From Oceanobacillus profundus (GTDB lineage: Bacteria; Bacillota; Bacilli; Bacillales; Amphibacillaceae): 64,000 bases of DNA. The position numbers were made by a program, and so were the translations under genes. Location of the stretch: NCBI RefSeq assembly GCF_003515705.1, contig NZ_QWEH01000003.1:248001-312000 (forward strand), written 5' to 3'. Positions 27,790 to 37,205 of this stretch are shown here, one piece after another (position 1 is the first letter of the stretch; every line of letters begins with the position of its first letter). The notes under the pieces are model-generated. The model did not search any database and was not told where the DNA came from. It saw only the letters and a list, made by a program, of their open reading frames with translations.

Positions 27790-30700
27790 TTATTCAAACT
27801 CAATTAACAAATCATTCACTTCAATTGATTCTCCAGCATCTACATGAATCGCCTTGATGACACCTGCATACGGAGCTTGAATAGTTGTTTCCATTTTCAT
27901 TGCCTCCGTTGTTAAAATGTGTTCACCTTTTTCAACTGAATCTCCCTTTGAACAATTAACTGCAAGTACAGTTCCTGGCATTGTCGCACCAATTTGCTTT
28001 TCATTTGATTTATCGACTTTTGGTCTTGTTGAAAGCAAGGACTCAACACTGTTATCTCTTACTCTGATTTCACGCGATTGTCCATTTAATTCAAAATAGA
28101 AAACTCGTGTACCATCATCTTTAGGTTCAGAAATAGAAACAAGTTTCACAATTAAGGTTTTTCCCTTTTCTATCTCTACTTCAATTTCTTCACCTAAGTT
28201 CATTCCGTAGAAGAACGTAGGTGTATCTAACACAGACATATCTCCATAGTTTTCACAGAAATTATGATAATCCATAAACACTTTTGGATATAATGCATAG
28301 GCAATCAAATCAAAGCTAGTTACTTGTCGATCCAAAGATTTAAATAGTTCGTCTCTTAAGCCCTCAAAATCAATTGATTCTAATAATTCCCCAGGTCGAA
28401 CCGTAATTGCTTTTCTCCCCTTAAGAATAATCTCCTGCAATTTTTCTGGGAAGCCTTGATATGGCTGACCAATATACCCTTGCGCAAACTCAATAACAGA
28501 ATCCGGGAAATCAATTGAATGTCCTTTTTCATAAATATCTGCTTCGGATAAATTGTTCTGTACCATAAATAATGTCATATCACCAATTACTTTTGAAGAT
28601 GGTGTTACTTTTACAATGTCTCCAAACATGTCATTAACTTTGCGGAACATTGTTTTGACTTCATTCCAACGATTTCCAAGTCCAACAGCCTTCGCTTGCT
28701 GTTTTAGATTACTGTATTGTCCTCCAGGCATTTCATGGAAATAAATTTCTGTATGTGGTGCTTTCATTCCACTTTCAAAATCCTGATAGTATTCTCTAAT
28801 GCCTTCCCAATAATGTGAGATTTCTTCATATGCATTAATATCAACCTGTGGCCCGCGTGCGCTTCCTTCTAGTGCATGATAAAGTGTCTGCGCACTAGGT
28901 TGTGAAGTTAATCCCGACATCGAACCAGTAGCAACATCGACCACATCTACTCCTGCATCGATTGCTCTAGCATACGTATAAACACCGTTTCCACTCGTAT
29001 CATGTGTATGAAGGTGGATTGGAAGATCGATCGTTTCTTTAAGGCTAGATATCAACTGATAGGCTGCTTCTGGTTTTAACAATCCAGCCATATCTTTAAT
29101 CCCTAAAATATGGGCACCAGATTGTTCCAGCTCTTTCGCCATGTTTTTGTAGTAATTAATATCATATTTTTCCCGACCTTTATCGAGTATATCGCCAGTA
29201 TAACAAATTGTCGCCTCTGCAATTTTGTTATTTTCACGAACCGATTCAATTGCCAGCTTCATTCCCTCAACCCAATTCAAGCTATCGAAAATACGGAAAA
29301 CATCAATACCTGCATTGGAACTCTTCTCTACAAATTCGCGAATTAAATTATCTGGATAGTTTTTATACCCTACAGCATTGCTCGAACGTAATAGCATTTG
29401 GAATAGTACATTTGGCATTTTCTCACGTAGAGCGAGCAGTCTAGTCCATGGATCTTCTTTTAGGAAACGGTATGCTACATCGAACGTAGCTCCGCCCCAC
29501 ATCTCGACAGAAAAGAGATTTGGTAATAAACGCGCAGTCGGTTCAGCAATATGCAGCAAGTCCGTCGTTCTAATCCTTGTTGCAAGTAGTGATTGGTGGG
29601 CATCACGGAATGTAGTATCTGTTAATAATACTTCCTTCTGATCCTTCAACCACTGTGCTAACCCTTCTGGGCCTTTTTCATCTAAAATTTGTTTCGTTCC
29701 AGCAGGGATTTCTTGATGAGAATCTACTTCTGGAATAAGTAATGGCGAAAATTCAGGCTTTTTCTTTTTCGTAATCCCCTCTGCCCCATTGAGCGTTGTA
29801 TTCGCAATATAGGTAAGCATCTTTGTGCCACGGTCTTTACGTTTCGGAAAGACGAATAGCTCTGGTGTATTATCAATAAATGTTGTGTCATATTGACCAG
29901 ACATGAATTTCTCATGCAAAATTACATTTTCCAAGAAATGGATATTCGTTTTAATACCACGAATTCGGAATTCCTTTAAATTTCGCACCATTTTAATTGC
30001 AGCTTGCTCAAAGGTCAATGCCCACGTTGAAACTTTAACTAGTAAAGAATCATAATGCGGTGATATGACTGCACCTTGATAGGCATTTCCAGCATCTAGC
30101 CGTACACCAAAACCTCCACCACTACGGTATGCATTAATTCTACCCGTATCTGGCATAAAGTTATTCAGTGGATCCTCTGTCGTAATCCTGGACTGGATTG
30201 CATAACCGTGAATTGTAATTTCTTCTTGTGCTGGTACTCCAACAGATTCATCATGCAGGCTGTATCCGTCTGCCACTTTAATTTGTGTTTGAACAACGTC
30301 AATACCAGTAATCATTTCTGTGATAGTATGTTCTACCTGTACACGGGGGTTAACTTCAATAAAATAAAAATCATCATTCGTAACAAGGAATTCAACAGTT
30401 CCAGCATTTATGTAACCTACATTTTTCATCAAGTCAACTGCAGCATTACAAATGCGTTCTCGTAAGTCATCTGAAAGAGACAAACTTGGCGCAACTTCGA
30501 TTACTTTTTGATGTCTGCGCTGTACAGAACAATCTCTTTCATGAAGATGAACAATATTTCCATGCTGATCTCCAAGGATTTGTACTTCGATATGTTTAGG
30601 ATTTTCAATGAATTTCTCTACATATATTTCATCATTCCCAAAAGCAGCTTTTGCTTCGGACTTAGCACGATCGTATGCCTCGCGGACTTCATTTGCATCA

Positions 30701-31233
30701 CGAACAATTCGCATACCACGTCCACCACCGCCTAATGATGCTTTAATGATAATTGGATATCCGTGTTCCTCTCCAAAAGCTTCAACATCTCGGACAGTTG
30801 CTATAGCACCGCCACTACCAGGAATAATCGGTAGATTCGCTATCTCCGCTTGCTCTCTTGCTTTTACTTTATCTCCAAACATGTTTAAATGTTCGCTAGT
30901 AGGTCCAATAAAGATAATTCCCTCTTCTTCACAACGTCTTGCAAAGTTAATATTTTCCGATAAAAAACCATAGCCAGGATGAATCGCATCAACTTGTACT
31001 TCTTTTGCAAGATCAATAATTCCTTCAATATCTAAGTAAGCATCGATTGGCTTTTTTCCTTTACCGATTAAATATGCTTCATCTGCTTTAAAACGATGAA
31101 AGGACGCGGAATCTTCATTCGAATAAACCGCTACAGTACGGATGTTTAGTTCTGTGCAAGCCCGAAACACCCGAATTGCAATCTCTCCTCGGTTAGCAAC
31201 CAGTACTTTTTTGATCTGTTTTAATTCTGCCAT
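27790..31233 (-). CDS. pycA: PycA, pyruvate carboxylase
   Basis: Biotin enzyme that forms oxaloacetate from pyruvate, bicarbonate and ATP. A single 1147-residue chain: biotin carboxylase (about 5-455, with GGGGRGMR near 167 and EVNPRVQVEHT near 290), carboxyltransferase (about 530-800, TLLDTTFRDAHQSLLATR type), a PYC/OADA domain, and a biotinyl domain at the end with AMKMET, Lys1113 being the biotin site. GGAGTG precedes the ATG. Its start overlaps the ftsW end by 13 nt. In B. subtilis PycA is bound by the c-di-AMP receptor DarB, whose homologue is at 58299. Confidence 0.97.
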   Translation of the reverse strand: MAELKQIKKVLVANRGEIAIRVFRACTELNIRTVAVYSNEDSASFHRFKADEAYLIGKGKKPIDAYLDIEGIIDLAKEVQVDAIHPGYGFLSENINFARRCEEEGIIFIGPTSEHLNMFGDKVKAREQAEIANLPIIPGSGGAIATVRDVEAFGEEHGYPIIIKASLGGGGRGMRIVRDANEVREAYDRAKSEAKAAFGNDEIYVEKFIENPKHIEVQILGDQHGNIVHLHERDCSVQRRHQKVIEVAPSLSLSDDLRERICNAAVDLMKNVGYINAGTVEFLVTNDDFYFIEVNPRVQVEHTITEMITGIDVVQTQIKVADGYSLHDESVGVPAQEEITIHGYAIQSRITTEDPLNNFMPDTGRINAYRSGGGFGVRLDAGNAYQGAVISPHYDSLLVKVSTWALTFEQAAIKMVRNLKEFRIRGIKTNIHFLENVILHEKFMSGQYDTTFIDNTPELFVFPKRKDRGTKMLTYIANTTLNGAEGITKKKKPEFSPLLIPEVDSHQEIPAGTKQILDEKGPEGLAQWLKDQKEVLLTDTTFRDAHQSLLATRIRTTDLLHIAEPTARLLPNLFSVEMWGGATFDVAYRFLKEDPWTRLLALREKMPNVLFQMLLRSSNAVGYKNYPDNLIREFVEKSSNAGIDVFRIFDSLNWVEGMKLAIESVRENNKIAEATICYTGDILDKGREKYDINYYKNMAKELEQSGAHILGIKDMAGLLKPEAAYQLISSLKETIDLPIHLHTHDTSGNGVYTYARAIDAGVDVVDVATGSMSGLTSQPSAQTLYHALEGSARGPQVDINAYEEISHYWEGIREYYQDFESGMKAPHTEIYFHEMPGGQYSNLKQQAKAVGLGNRWNEVKTMFRKVNDMFGDIVKVTPSSKVIGDMTLFMVQNNLSEADIYEKGHSIDFPDSVIEFAQGYIGQPYQGFPEKLQEIILKGRKAITVRPGELLESIDFEGLRDELFKSLDRQVTSFDLIAYALYPKVFMDYHNFCENYGDMSVLDTPTFFYGMNLGEEIEVEIEKGKTLIVKLVSISEPKDDGTRVFYFELNGQSREIRVRDNSVESLLSTRPKVDKSNEKQIGATMPGTVLAVNCSKGDSVEKGEHILTTEAMKMETTIQAPYAGVIKAIHVDAGESIEVNDLLIEFE

Positions 31234-32405
31234 CTTCTATCACTCCTGTTATAATTAATCGTTTTTCTTTCTACATTCGACTTCTCTTTTGTTCCATCAA
31301 TTTCTTGCTTCTTAACAGCACTTGCAATATTGTTAAGAATTCCCATTGAGATTAACATGATGAGAAGTGATGAGCCTCCATAACTAACAAACGGAAGTGG
31401 TACACCGGTAATCGGTAGCAGTCCACTAATAGATCCAAGGTTAATAAATGTTTGAATTCCAACCATGGAAGAAATTCCTAATGCTAGTAATGCTCCGAAA
31501 CTATCATTGCATTTTCTAGCTATAAAAATACCACGCAATACAATGATTGCTAGCATTCCTAACACAATAAGTACGCCAATAAAACCTAGCTCTTCTGCTA
31601 CAATCGCCATAATGAAATCCGTATGAGCTTCCACCAGATAGCCTAACTTTTGTACGCTTTGACCTAGTCCTTCCCCAGTTAATCCACCAACACCAATTGC
31701 TACATAGGATTGGATTAATTGATACCCATCAGAATCTGGTGTTGCAAAAGGCTGGTAAGCTCCTGTAAATCGAGACAACCTTTCATCAGTCACTAAAAAA
31801 GGCACTGCTAATATAGCTAATCCAACACCGATAGCGATTAAGATTGATAAGTGCTTTAATCGTATTCCTGAACTAAATATAACAGTACAAGCAATCAAGA
31901 AAATAATCGATGCGGTTCCGATGTCTGGTTGAAGAACAATTAATCCTAAAATAATCCCGGTAAGTATGAGCGGTGGTAATACACCTGTATTAAACTGACT
32001 TATGTATGCTTGTTTCTTCGAATAGATGGAAGCCAAATACATAATCAGACCGAGCTTCGCAAATTCAGCCGGCTGCATACTAGCTGGACCAATCTGGAAC
32101 CATGATTTCGCGTTATTTACGGAATTTCCGAAAATAAGCACAGCAACAAGCAAGATTACAATAAACAAAATAATAAACTTCATTAGCTTCTGATAGTATT
32201 TGTATGGAAATATACTACAGATGATAAAACCTATCATTCCGACTACAAACCAAATCGATTGACGTATTAAATAATGGGTACTTTCATTTCCTTCCACAAC
32301 AGCTGTCACCATACTCGCGCTATAAATCATAACAATTCCAAACCCAGCTAATAGTATTGGTGTAATCATTAAGGTAAAATCGTAGTCTTTTAATCTCTTA
32401 AGCAT
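31221..32405 (-). CDS. ftsW: FtsW, division-specific lipid II polymerase
   Basis: SEDS-family peptidoglycan glycosyltransferase that works with PBP2B at the septum. 394 residues from the ATG at 32405 (MLKRLKDYDF) preceded by GGGAG; an in-frame ATG at 32423 has no ribosome site. Ten membrane segments. The central loop VAEELGFIG near 275 and GVPLPFVSYGGSS near 345 are SEDS hallmarks, and the Asp in the large extracellular loop (TDERLSRF/TPDSDGYQ region) fits the catalytic position. Followed by pycA with a 13-nt overlap. Confidence 0.95.
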   Translation of the reverse strand: MLKRLKDYDFTLMITPILLAGFGIVMIYSASMVTAVVEGNESTHYLIRQSIWFVVGMIGFIICSIFPYKYYQKLMKFIILFIVILLVAVLIFGNSVNNAKSWFQIGPASMQPAEFAKLGLIMYLASIYSKKQAYISQFNTGVLPPLILTGIILGLIVLQPDIGTASIIFLIACTVIFSSGIRLKHLSILIAIGVGLAILAVPFLVTDERLSRFTGAYQPFATPDSDGYQLIQSYVAIGVGGLTGEGLGQSVQKLGYLVEAHTDFIMAIVAEELGFIGVLIVLGMLAIIVLRGIFIARKCNDSFGALLALGISSMVGIQTFINLGSISGLLPITGVPLPFVSYGGSSLLIMLISMGILNNIASAVKKQEIDGTKEKSNVERKTINYNRSDRRWQN

Positions 32406-32433
32406 CCTACTTCTCCCAACCATATGTTTTTTA

Positions 32434-32605
32434 AGAGGTTGTTCAAAAAGTTCGGTAAAAATGACACATCAAGATCGGAGGAACATCGACTAACTAACTT
32501 CTGACACTTCCAGTGTCGAACGTCGAGTCAACAAAACCTGCGGAATCCAGGTCTTGCGCCGCCTCGAACTTCTCGGTCCTTTTACCCTCTTTTTTCAAAC
32601 ACGAA
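32434..32605. repeat. Dispersed repeat, family B copy 2 (inverted)
   Basis: It starts GAGGTTGTTCAAAAAGTTCGG with TAAAAATGACACAT, and ends CGAACTTCTCGGTCCTTTTA with CCCTCTTTTTTCAAACACG. It fills the spacer upstream of ftsW. Together with the ylaN terminator this accounts for the 416-bp gap between ylaN and ftsW. Confidence 0.78.
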
Positions 32606-32740
32606 CTTTAAGTATCGATGAAAAGAAATTTAAATAACTATAACACATTTTTGTAAGTCGCGTCTTCTAAATTGTTATTATTTTTTCAAATTCACCTATA
32701 AATTCCTATTTAAATTCCTTTATATTCCTTACAATTAAAC

Positions 32741-32776
32741 AAAAAAACCTTGCCGCTTACTTACTGGCAAAGTTTT
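32741..32776 (-). terminator. Terminator of ylaN
   Basis: On the minus strand ACTTTGCC and GGCAAGGT pair around about 11 nt, followed by seven T. Confidence 0.8.
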
Positions 32777-32821
32777 GCTTTGTCACATCACATCATTAAG
32801 CCAATACAATGGACTGCTTAA

Positions 32822-33103
32822 TCAAACCGAATTTTGTGAAGCTTCATGCAATATATTAAGCTTCTTCTCAAGATTTTCAAGAAGTGCTCTTCCTTCGTTC
32901 TCGCTGATTAAGTCTAGACGCACAGCAAAATCAATTTCCCTCGAGAGACCAAACATTTGCGTGTCCAAAACATCTTCGTAGACTGGACATTGTGGCATCG
33001 TTAAATTCTCTATTTGAACTTCAATTAGTCGTAATATGTTGTCAGCGTCAGCCTTAAGAAGGGCATGGGCTTTTTCACGGTGATCAATAGTCGCCTCTGG
33101 CAT
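32822..33103 (-). CDS. ylaN: YlaN, iron-responsive UPF0358 protein
   Basis: Small cytoplasmic protein of 93 residues, almost invariant in Bacilli: [30 protein letters not shown] spans about 32-61 and is diagnostic. It is essential in B. subtilis at normal iron, and the S. aureus homologue binds Fe(II) and relieves repression by Fur. Start ATG at 33103 with GGAGGGGA about 8 nt upstream; the frame continues to 33172 without a ribosome site. Upstream of ftsW as in B. subtilis, but with its own terminator. Confidence 0.92.
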   Translation of the reverse strand: MPEATIDHREKAHALLKADADNILRLIEVQIENLTMPQCPVYEDVLDTQMFGLSREIDFAVRLDLISENEGRALLENLEKKLNILHEASQNSV

Positions 33104-33271
33104 CAATAAAATCCCCTCCGTTAGAAAGACTTCTTTGTATATTATATTAGCGTTAGCTACAAGAAAATGCAAACAAAAGCGTAAAATTTTTATAAAAAAT
33201 AATTCTTTACAGGTGAAATATTTGTTTATGTCTGCTATTCTTGATGAAGATACAGAATTAGGGGTGAAATA

Positions 33272-33763
33272 ATGATTGTACCGATTATGGGAAACGTTTT
33301 CTATTCCATCACTTTAGATCCTACCGTATGGATTTTCGATGATAGAAAAATATTGCTGAGCGACGCTTTTTCCGACAAGGGCAGGAATTCGGAAGAAGTT
33401 GATGATTTAGAATTAGCGTCTCAACGATTCAACCGAGAAGTTTTTGATGTTAAAATGAATCGTCCTCCTGTAAACAGGAGTATCTCAAAATTAGAAGGAG
33501 AAACAATTTTAAAAAATTCCTATGTCATGCCATTGCATGATTTCATAAAAAATGCAGAAGTTAAAGCCAGTGCAACGCACGCTATTTTAGTATCAGATGA
33601 GGTAGAAACGGAAATATCAATAGCTGACCTCGAAAATGGCTACTTTCTTTTTGCGATTGACGGAAAACCAATTAAAGAAAATGGTCCTGTTCACTTTTTC
33701 TACCAAGATGGATCAAATAAAGACAAGCCAATAACCAATATAAAACAAATTATCATTCACTAA
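33272..33763 (+). CDS. YlaL-like protein, often annotated as peptidyl-prolyl isomerase
   Basis: Protein of 163 residues without signal or membrane segment. [21 protein letters not shown] at the start and the final third ([19 protein letters not shown]) are conserved in a Bacillaceae family found beside ylaN. Databases label some members peptidyl-prolyl cis-trans isomerase, but I see no FKBP, cyclophilin or parvulin motif and would treat that as unproven. Divergent from ylaN, monocistronic, with a terminator starting at its stop codon. Confidence 0.6.
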   Translation: MIVPIMGNVFYSITLDPTVWIFDDRKILLSDAFSDKGRNSEEVDDLELASQRFNREVFDVKMNRPPVNRSISKLEGETILKNSYVMPLHDFIKNAEVKASATHAILVSDEVETEISIADLENGYFLFAIDGKPIKENGPVHFFYQDGSNKDKPITNIKQIIIH

Positions 33764-33790
33764 AAATCTGCATGCATTGCAGATTTTTTT
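33762..33790 (+). terminator. Terminator of the YlaL-like gene
   Basis: AAAAATCTGCA and TGCAGATTTTTTT pair around a short loop directly at the stop codon. Confidence 0.88.
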
Positions 33791-33960
33791 CATTAGAAAA
33801 AATCGTATTCGCCAAGTTCTTGCGATAGTTGCATATACGCAGTAAGAAAGTTTTATACTTACTTTCCTGCCAACCAATATAATTATATCCTTCACTGTAT
33901 ATTTTCATTTATTCTAACCAAAATAAGGTCATCAGCTACTATAATTAGGAGGAATGCTGA

Positions 33961-34563
33961 ATGAAGCCGCATTTTACATTATTATTTTTGGTTGGAATTA
34001 TACTCCTGGCAGCATGTGGACAACAGGAGGATCCCCCATTGGCAGAAGAACAAGAAAACAATCAATTAGTCCAAGTTAAAAACTCAGACCCAACAAAACT
34101 TGAAGATTTAAGCAATACCGAAATTGCAAATCATCTAGCCAATGTAGCTAGCGATGTTCCAAGTGTGGGTGATGCTGCTGCAATTGTCGCTGGTCCTTAC
34201 ACTGTGGTTGGGATTGATGTTGATAAAGATCTTGATCGATCACGGGTAGGAACAATTAAATATTCTGTTTCCGAAGCACTCTATCATGATCCATATGGAA
34301 AAACAGCTATCGTAGTAGCCGATGCTGATGTTATGGAGAGGATTAGGGGAATGGGAGACAAAATGGCACAAGGCCATCCTGTTCAAGGATTTGTAGATGA
34401 ACTTGCAGCGATTGTAGGTCGCTATATGCCTGAATTTCCAATCATGAACAACCCACCTGCCGAACCAGACCAAAACAAAGAAATATTATCTGATGAAGAG
34501 CAACAAAAGCTGGATGATATCGAAGGTGAACAATCTAATCACCATGACAATCGTGCAGAATAA
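33961..34563 (+). CDS. ylaJ: YlaJ, YhcN/YlaJ family sporulation lipoprotein
   Basis: Predicted lipoprotein of 200 residues; lipobox LAAC with Cys19. The YhcN/YlaJ domain spans about 55-165, with YGKTAIVVADADVMERIRGM being the recognisable core; the tail is acidic. YhcN and YlaJ affect spore germination or outgrowth in B. subtilis and lie in the spore inner membrane or coat. Strong ribosome site AGGAGGA 7 nt before the ATG. Confidence 0.85.
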   Translation: MKPHFTLLFLVGIILLAACGQQEDPPLAEEQENNQLVQVKNSDPTKLEDLSNTEIANHLANVASDVPSVGDAAAIVAGPYTVVGIDVDKDLDRSRVGTIKYSVSEALYHDPYGKTAIVVADADVMERIRGMGDKMAQGHPVQGFVDELAAIVGRYMPEFPIMNNPPAEPDQNKEILSDEEQQKLDDIEGEQSNHHDNRAE

Positions 34564-34592
34564 AACCCAGGCTTCTTATAGAAGCCTGGGTT
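34564..34592. terminator. Bidirectional terminator after ylaJ
   Basis: AACCCAGGCTTC and GAAGCCTGGGTT pair around TTATA between converging genes. T-runs are weak. Confidence 0.7.
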
Positions 34593-34595
34593 ACC

Positions 34596-34910
34596 TTATA
34601 TTTCTTCTTGGTTACGTGAAGTGTTTTCTTCTTTCTTTTCATTGTAATACTGTACACCAAACTGTGATCCTTCTGATACCATTTTGGAATTTTCTAGCTG
34701 CTCCAAATCTTTCTCCTCTAATTGATCCGGTACACCTGAGCTTTCAAATGTATGATCATGATCATCCGAATGCGAATTTTGTTTAAACTTCGATGCAACA
34801 ACGTTTGCAGCCTCTTTAATTTTATTACGATTTTGTTCATCCTTTAAATAGTAACCTGCTACTCCTGCACCTAGTGCTCCTACTGCTGATAATACATATC
34901 TTTTTTTCAT
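34596..34910 (-). CDS. Small membrane-associated hypothetical protein
   Basis: Not recognised beyond a resemblance to YtxH-like proteins. 104 residues: a short glycine-rich hydrophobic N-terminus (about 6-21, VGALGAGVAGYYL), then a charged hydrophilic stretch rich in Asp, His, Glu and Gln with DDHDH near 50. GGAAG lies before the ATG. It stands between ylaJ and ylaI and faces ylaJ. It looks like a real gene by ribosome site and codon use, but no function can be assigned. Confidence 0.6.
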   Translation of the reverse strand: MKKRYVLSAVGALGAGVAGYYLKDEQNRNKIKEAANVVASKFKQNSHSDDHDHTFESSGVPDQLEEKDLEQLENSKMVSEGSQFGVQYYNEKKEENTSRNQEEI

Positions 34911-35077
34911 GAAATCTTCCTTTCATTTTAAATAGATATTGTTAAGTTTATACTTATGTTCCCCCGAATAGTTCTTATCAAACATAAAAGATCTCCTACT
35001 AAAGTGAATATCTTGTGATATACTACTTACAAGAAGTTTTTAAATACAGATTATTTTTTGAAGTAAGAGGTGAAAGA

Positions 35078-35281
35078 ATGCAAGTAAAGTGCTCTCTTTG
35101 TGATAAAGTGGAAGAAATTGAAGATTATTGCCTTCAAGCAAAACGACTAAGAAACAGAAGAATATATATGTATCTGTGTAATAGTTGCTATGGCCGAATT
35201 GAGGTTAAAACTAACGAAAGACTTTCTACAGGAAATTTTAGACTTTATCGCGAAAATAAAAAAGTGGACCAGTACTTGTAG
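35078..35281 (+). CDS. ylaI: YlaI, zinc-ribbon like protein
   Basis: Cytoplasmic protein of 67 residues, DUF2197 family. Two Cys pairs, CSLC (5-8) and CNSC (34-37), form a likely zinc site; TGNFRLYR in the C-terminal third is conserved. ATG at 35078 is preceded by AAGAGGTGA; the frame reaches further up but without a ribosome site. Function unknown. Confidence 0.85.
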   Translation: MQVKCSLCDKVEEIEDYCLQAKRLRNRRIYMYLCNSCYGRIEVKTNERLSTGNFRLYRENKKVDQYL

Positions 35282-35320
35282 TCTATTTCCAATTTTTTAA
35301 AGTTTATCGTTCCTCTAATA

Positions 35321-35346
35321 AAAAAACGCCAAAATTGGCGTTTTTT
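35321..35346. terminator. Bidirectional terminator between ylaI and ylaH
   Basis: AAAAAACGCC and GGCGTTTTTT pair around AAAATT; it touches the ylaH stop codon. Confidence 0.9.
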
Positions 35347-35650
35347 ATTTATTATCTGCTTTTCTCTGGTAATGAAGTCTAATTCTATATACTGCCAATA
35401 TAAAAATAATAACGATAAGGCTTTCAATTGTTGGCATACGCATTACAGTAGTAAATATTGTTAATATATAGGTTCCAATTAACAATAAAATATAAACAAA
35501 AAGCTTTTTTAGCGGTGGCAATTTACGAGCAAACCCAAGTTCATAAGCAATTGCACAAAGAATAAAATTCATTACATAAAATATCCAAAATATATTCTCT
35601 ACACCATTTTTTTCTACTACAAAATCAAATACAAACCTAAAGCCATCCAT
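35345..35650 (-). CDS. ylaH: YlaH-like membrane protein
   Basis: Membrane protein of 101 residues from the ATG at 35650 (MDGFRFVF), which has GGGGG 6 nt upstream; the frame could open 13 codons earlier at 35689 but lacks a ribosome site. Three membrane segments. YELGFARKLPPLKK near residue 38 and YRIRLHYQ near the end are the YlaH signatures. Function unknown. Confidence 0.82.
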   Translation of the reverse strand: MDGFRFVFDFVVEKNGVENIFWIFYVMNFILCAIAYELGFARKLPPLKKLFVYILLLIGTYILTIFTTVMRMPTIESLIVIIFILAVYRIRLHYQRKADNK

Positions 35651-35844
35651 ATGTATCCCCCAATATTCACTAAGCTCTTCTATTATCATACTAAATCTTT
35701 TATATTCCTGCCACTAACAAGCGTAAGGTCATATTTTAATTTATATTTGTACAGCCACGAAAAATAGTATTCTCTATCAGTCTAACTTTTTTTGAAGAAA
35801 ACGTTTTTTTCATATATACTATTTATTGAAATAGAGGTGCTTAA

Positions 35845-36015
35845 ATGAAGAATATTAATGTTCCTATGCTTTTATTAGCTATTCTTGTTGTTGCGATGTT
35901 CTTTCTTGTTGGACTCGCTATCGCTTTCCGCAATATTTGGTTTATTTTATTATTCCTAATACTCGGATTTGCAATTTTCGGTTATGGTTTATCATTAAAG
36001 AAAAGAAGAAAGTGA
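35845..36015 (+). CDS. ylaF: YlaF-like small membrane protein (DUF5325)
   Basis: Short gene of 56 codons encoding MKNINVPMLL..., two membrane segments (about 7-25 and 30-48) and a basic end LKKRRK. Ribosome site GAGGTG 7 nt before the ATG. Size, topology and the MKNIN start match B. subtilis YlaF, and it is in the right place near ylaH and yktC. Function unknown. Confidence 0.8.
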   Translation: MKNINVPMLLLAILVVAMFFLVGLAIAFRNIWFILLFLILGFAIFGYGLSLKKRRK

Positions 36016-36035
36016 CGAAAATCCCGTCACTTTCT
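36011..36035. terminator. Small hairpin between ylaF and yktC
   Basis: AGTGACG and CGTCACT pair around six to seven bases at the ylaF stop, followed by TTCTT; it may end both converging genes. Confidence 0.65.
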
Positions 36036-36833
36036 TCCATTTCGGATAAAGGTTATTATTTCGTCCTTCAAGATCGGATTACAAGTAAGTATCGATGTTT
36101 TTTCAAGCATATTCACTTCATTTCCATCTATATCACTCGTCACACCGCCAACTTCATTCACAATGACAATACCAGCTGCTACATCCCACGGCGCGAGTCC
36201 GATGGATAAATATCCGTTTTCAATTCCTTCTGCCGTATAAGCAAACTCTAATGCAGCAGATCCATACGTTCTCGTGCCTCGTACTTTCTTCACAAAATTC
36301 TGCATCGTTTTTTCATCTATAAGTCTATTCTCACACAACCAAAAATGGTTCATTCCTATAATTGCATTTGTTAATTTAACATCTGAAGTAAGCTGAGGTA
36401 ACTGCTGATTATTTTTGTAAGCTCCTTCGCCCTTTTTCGCATGGTACAGCACATCTGACATCACATCATAAATAATTCCGATTTCACCAATACCATCTTG
36501 ATATACGCCAACAGATATTGCAAAGTTTCTTCTTTGATGAACAAAGTTCATGGTGCCGTCAATTGGATCAATAATCCAAATTGTTCCATCAAGAGATGTA
36601 ACGGAATCACCATAGCCCTCTTCTCCAATAATAAAATGATTGCTATATTTTTCCTTTATGTTCTGAACAAAGAACGCTTCTATACGTTTGTCCAATACCG
36701 TAACAAGATCATTTGGATTTGATTTCGTTTCAATGTTCAATGGAGCATTCATTTCATCTCGAATGATCGTACCTGCTTCCAACACCCATTTTACAGCTTG
36801 ATCATATATGTCATTGCGAATCGCTTTATCCAT
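36027..36833 (-). CDS. yktC: YktC, inositol monophosphatase family phosphatase
   Basis: Mg-dependent phosphatase of the IMPase/FIG superfamily, 268 residues from the ATG at 36833 (MDKAIRND), with GGAGG 8 nt upstream; an in-frame start at 36896 has no ribosome site. Metal ligands are visible in EEGYGD (Glu71/72), DPIDGT (Asp89, Asp92) and WDVAAG near 216. B. subtilis YktC dephosphorylates sugar or inositol phosphates in vitro; the natural substrate is uncertain. Confidence 0.88.
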   Translation of the reverse strand: MDKAIRNDIYDQAVKWVLEAGTIIRDEMNAPLNIETKSNPNDLVTVLDKRIEAFFVQNIKEKYSNHFIIGEEGYGDSVTSLDGTIWIIDPIDGTMNFVHQRRNFAISVGVYQDGIGEIGIIYDVMSDVLYHAKKGEGAYKNNQQLPQLTSDVKLTNAIIGMNHFWLCENRLIDEKTMQNFVKKVRGTRTYGSAALEFAYTAEGIENGYLSIGLAPWDVAAGIVIVNEVGGVTSDIDGNEVNMLEKTSILTCNPILKDEIITFIRNGRK

Positions 36834-36906
36834 ATGTACGCCCTCCACTATTATGATTATAATTCCAATTGTAACAAAATGAAGGGACCCCGTCATTGTA
36901 TATGAA

Positions 36907-36961
36907 TGACCCCAATATGTATTCGAGTATTTCCTAATGCTTCCAATACATATTGGGGTCA
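36907..36961. repeat. Perfect 17-bp inverted repeat between yktC and ykzI
   Basis: TGACCCCAATATGTATT (36907-36923) and its exact complement (36945-36961) enclose a 21-nt loop. There is no T-run after it on either strand, so it is not a typical terminator. Confidence 0.75.
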
Positions 36962-36965
36962 GTTA

Positions 36966-37205
36966 TTAAGCGTGCTCATTTTCAATTTGTAACATCTGTT
37001 TCCTTAAATCCTCTAGACGTTCCTTAGCTTTAATAATTGAAACTTTATCATTAGCTTGCATCGCATCATAAAGCGTTACCAGCTCATAATCAATCTCCAT
37101 TCGGATAACAGGCAGTCGCTCTTCAGCCTCTTTTCTCCTTAACGCTTCCATAACATATTTCAACTTCGCCACTTCCTTTCTCAGAGCTTGTTTTATCAGT
37201 TTCAT
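36966..37205 (-). CDS. YkzI-like small coiled-coil protein
   Basis: Protein of 79 residues, almost wholly helical and charged (Lys, Arg and Glu rich), no signal peptide. The first part LIKQALRKEVAKLKYVMEALRRKEAEERLPVIRMEIDYEL and a helical second half suggest a helical hairpin. B. subtilis has a small gene, ykzI, at this place between yktB and yktC, and I assign it by synteny only. Function unknown. Confidence 0.6.
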   Translation of the reverse strand: MKLIKQALRKEVAKLKYVMEALRRKEAEERLPVIRMEIDYELVTLYDAMQANDKVSIIKAKERLEDLRKQMLQIENEHA

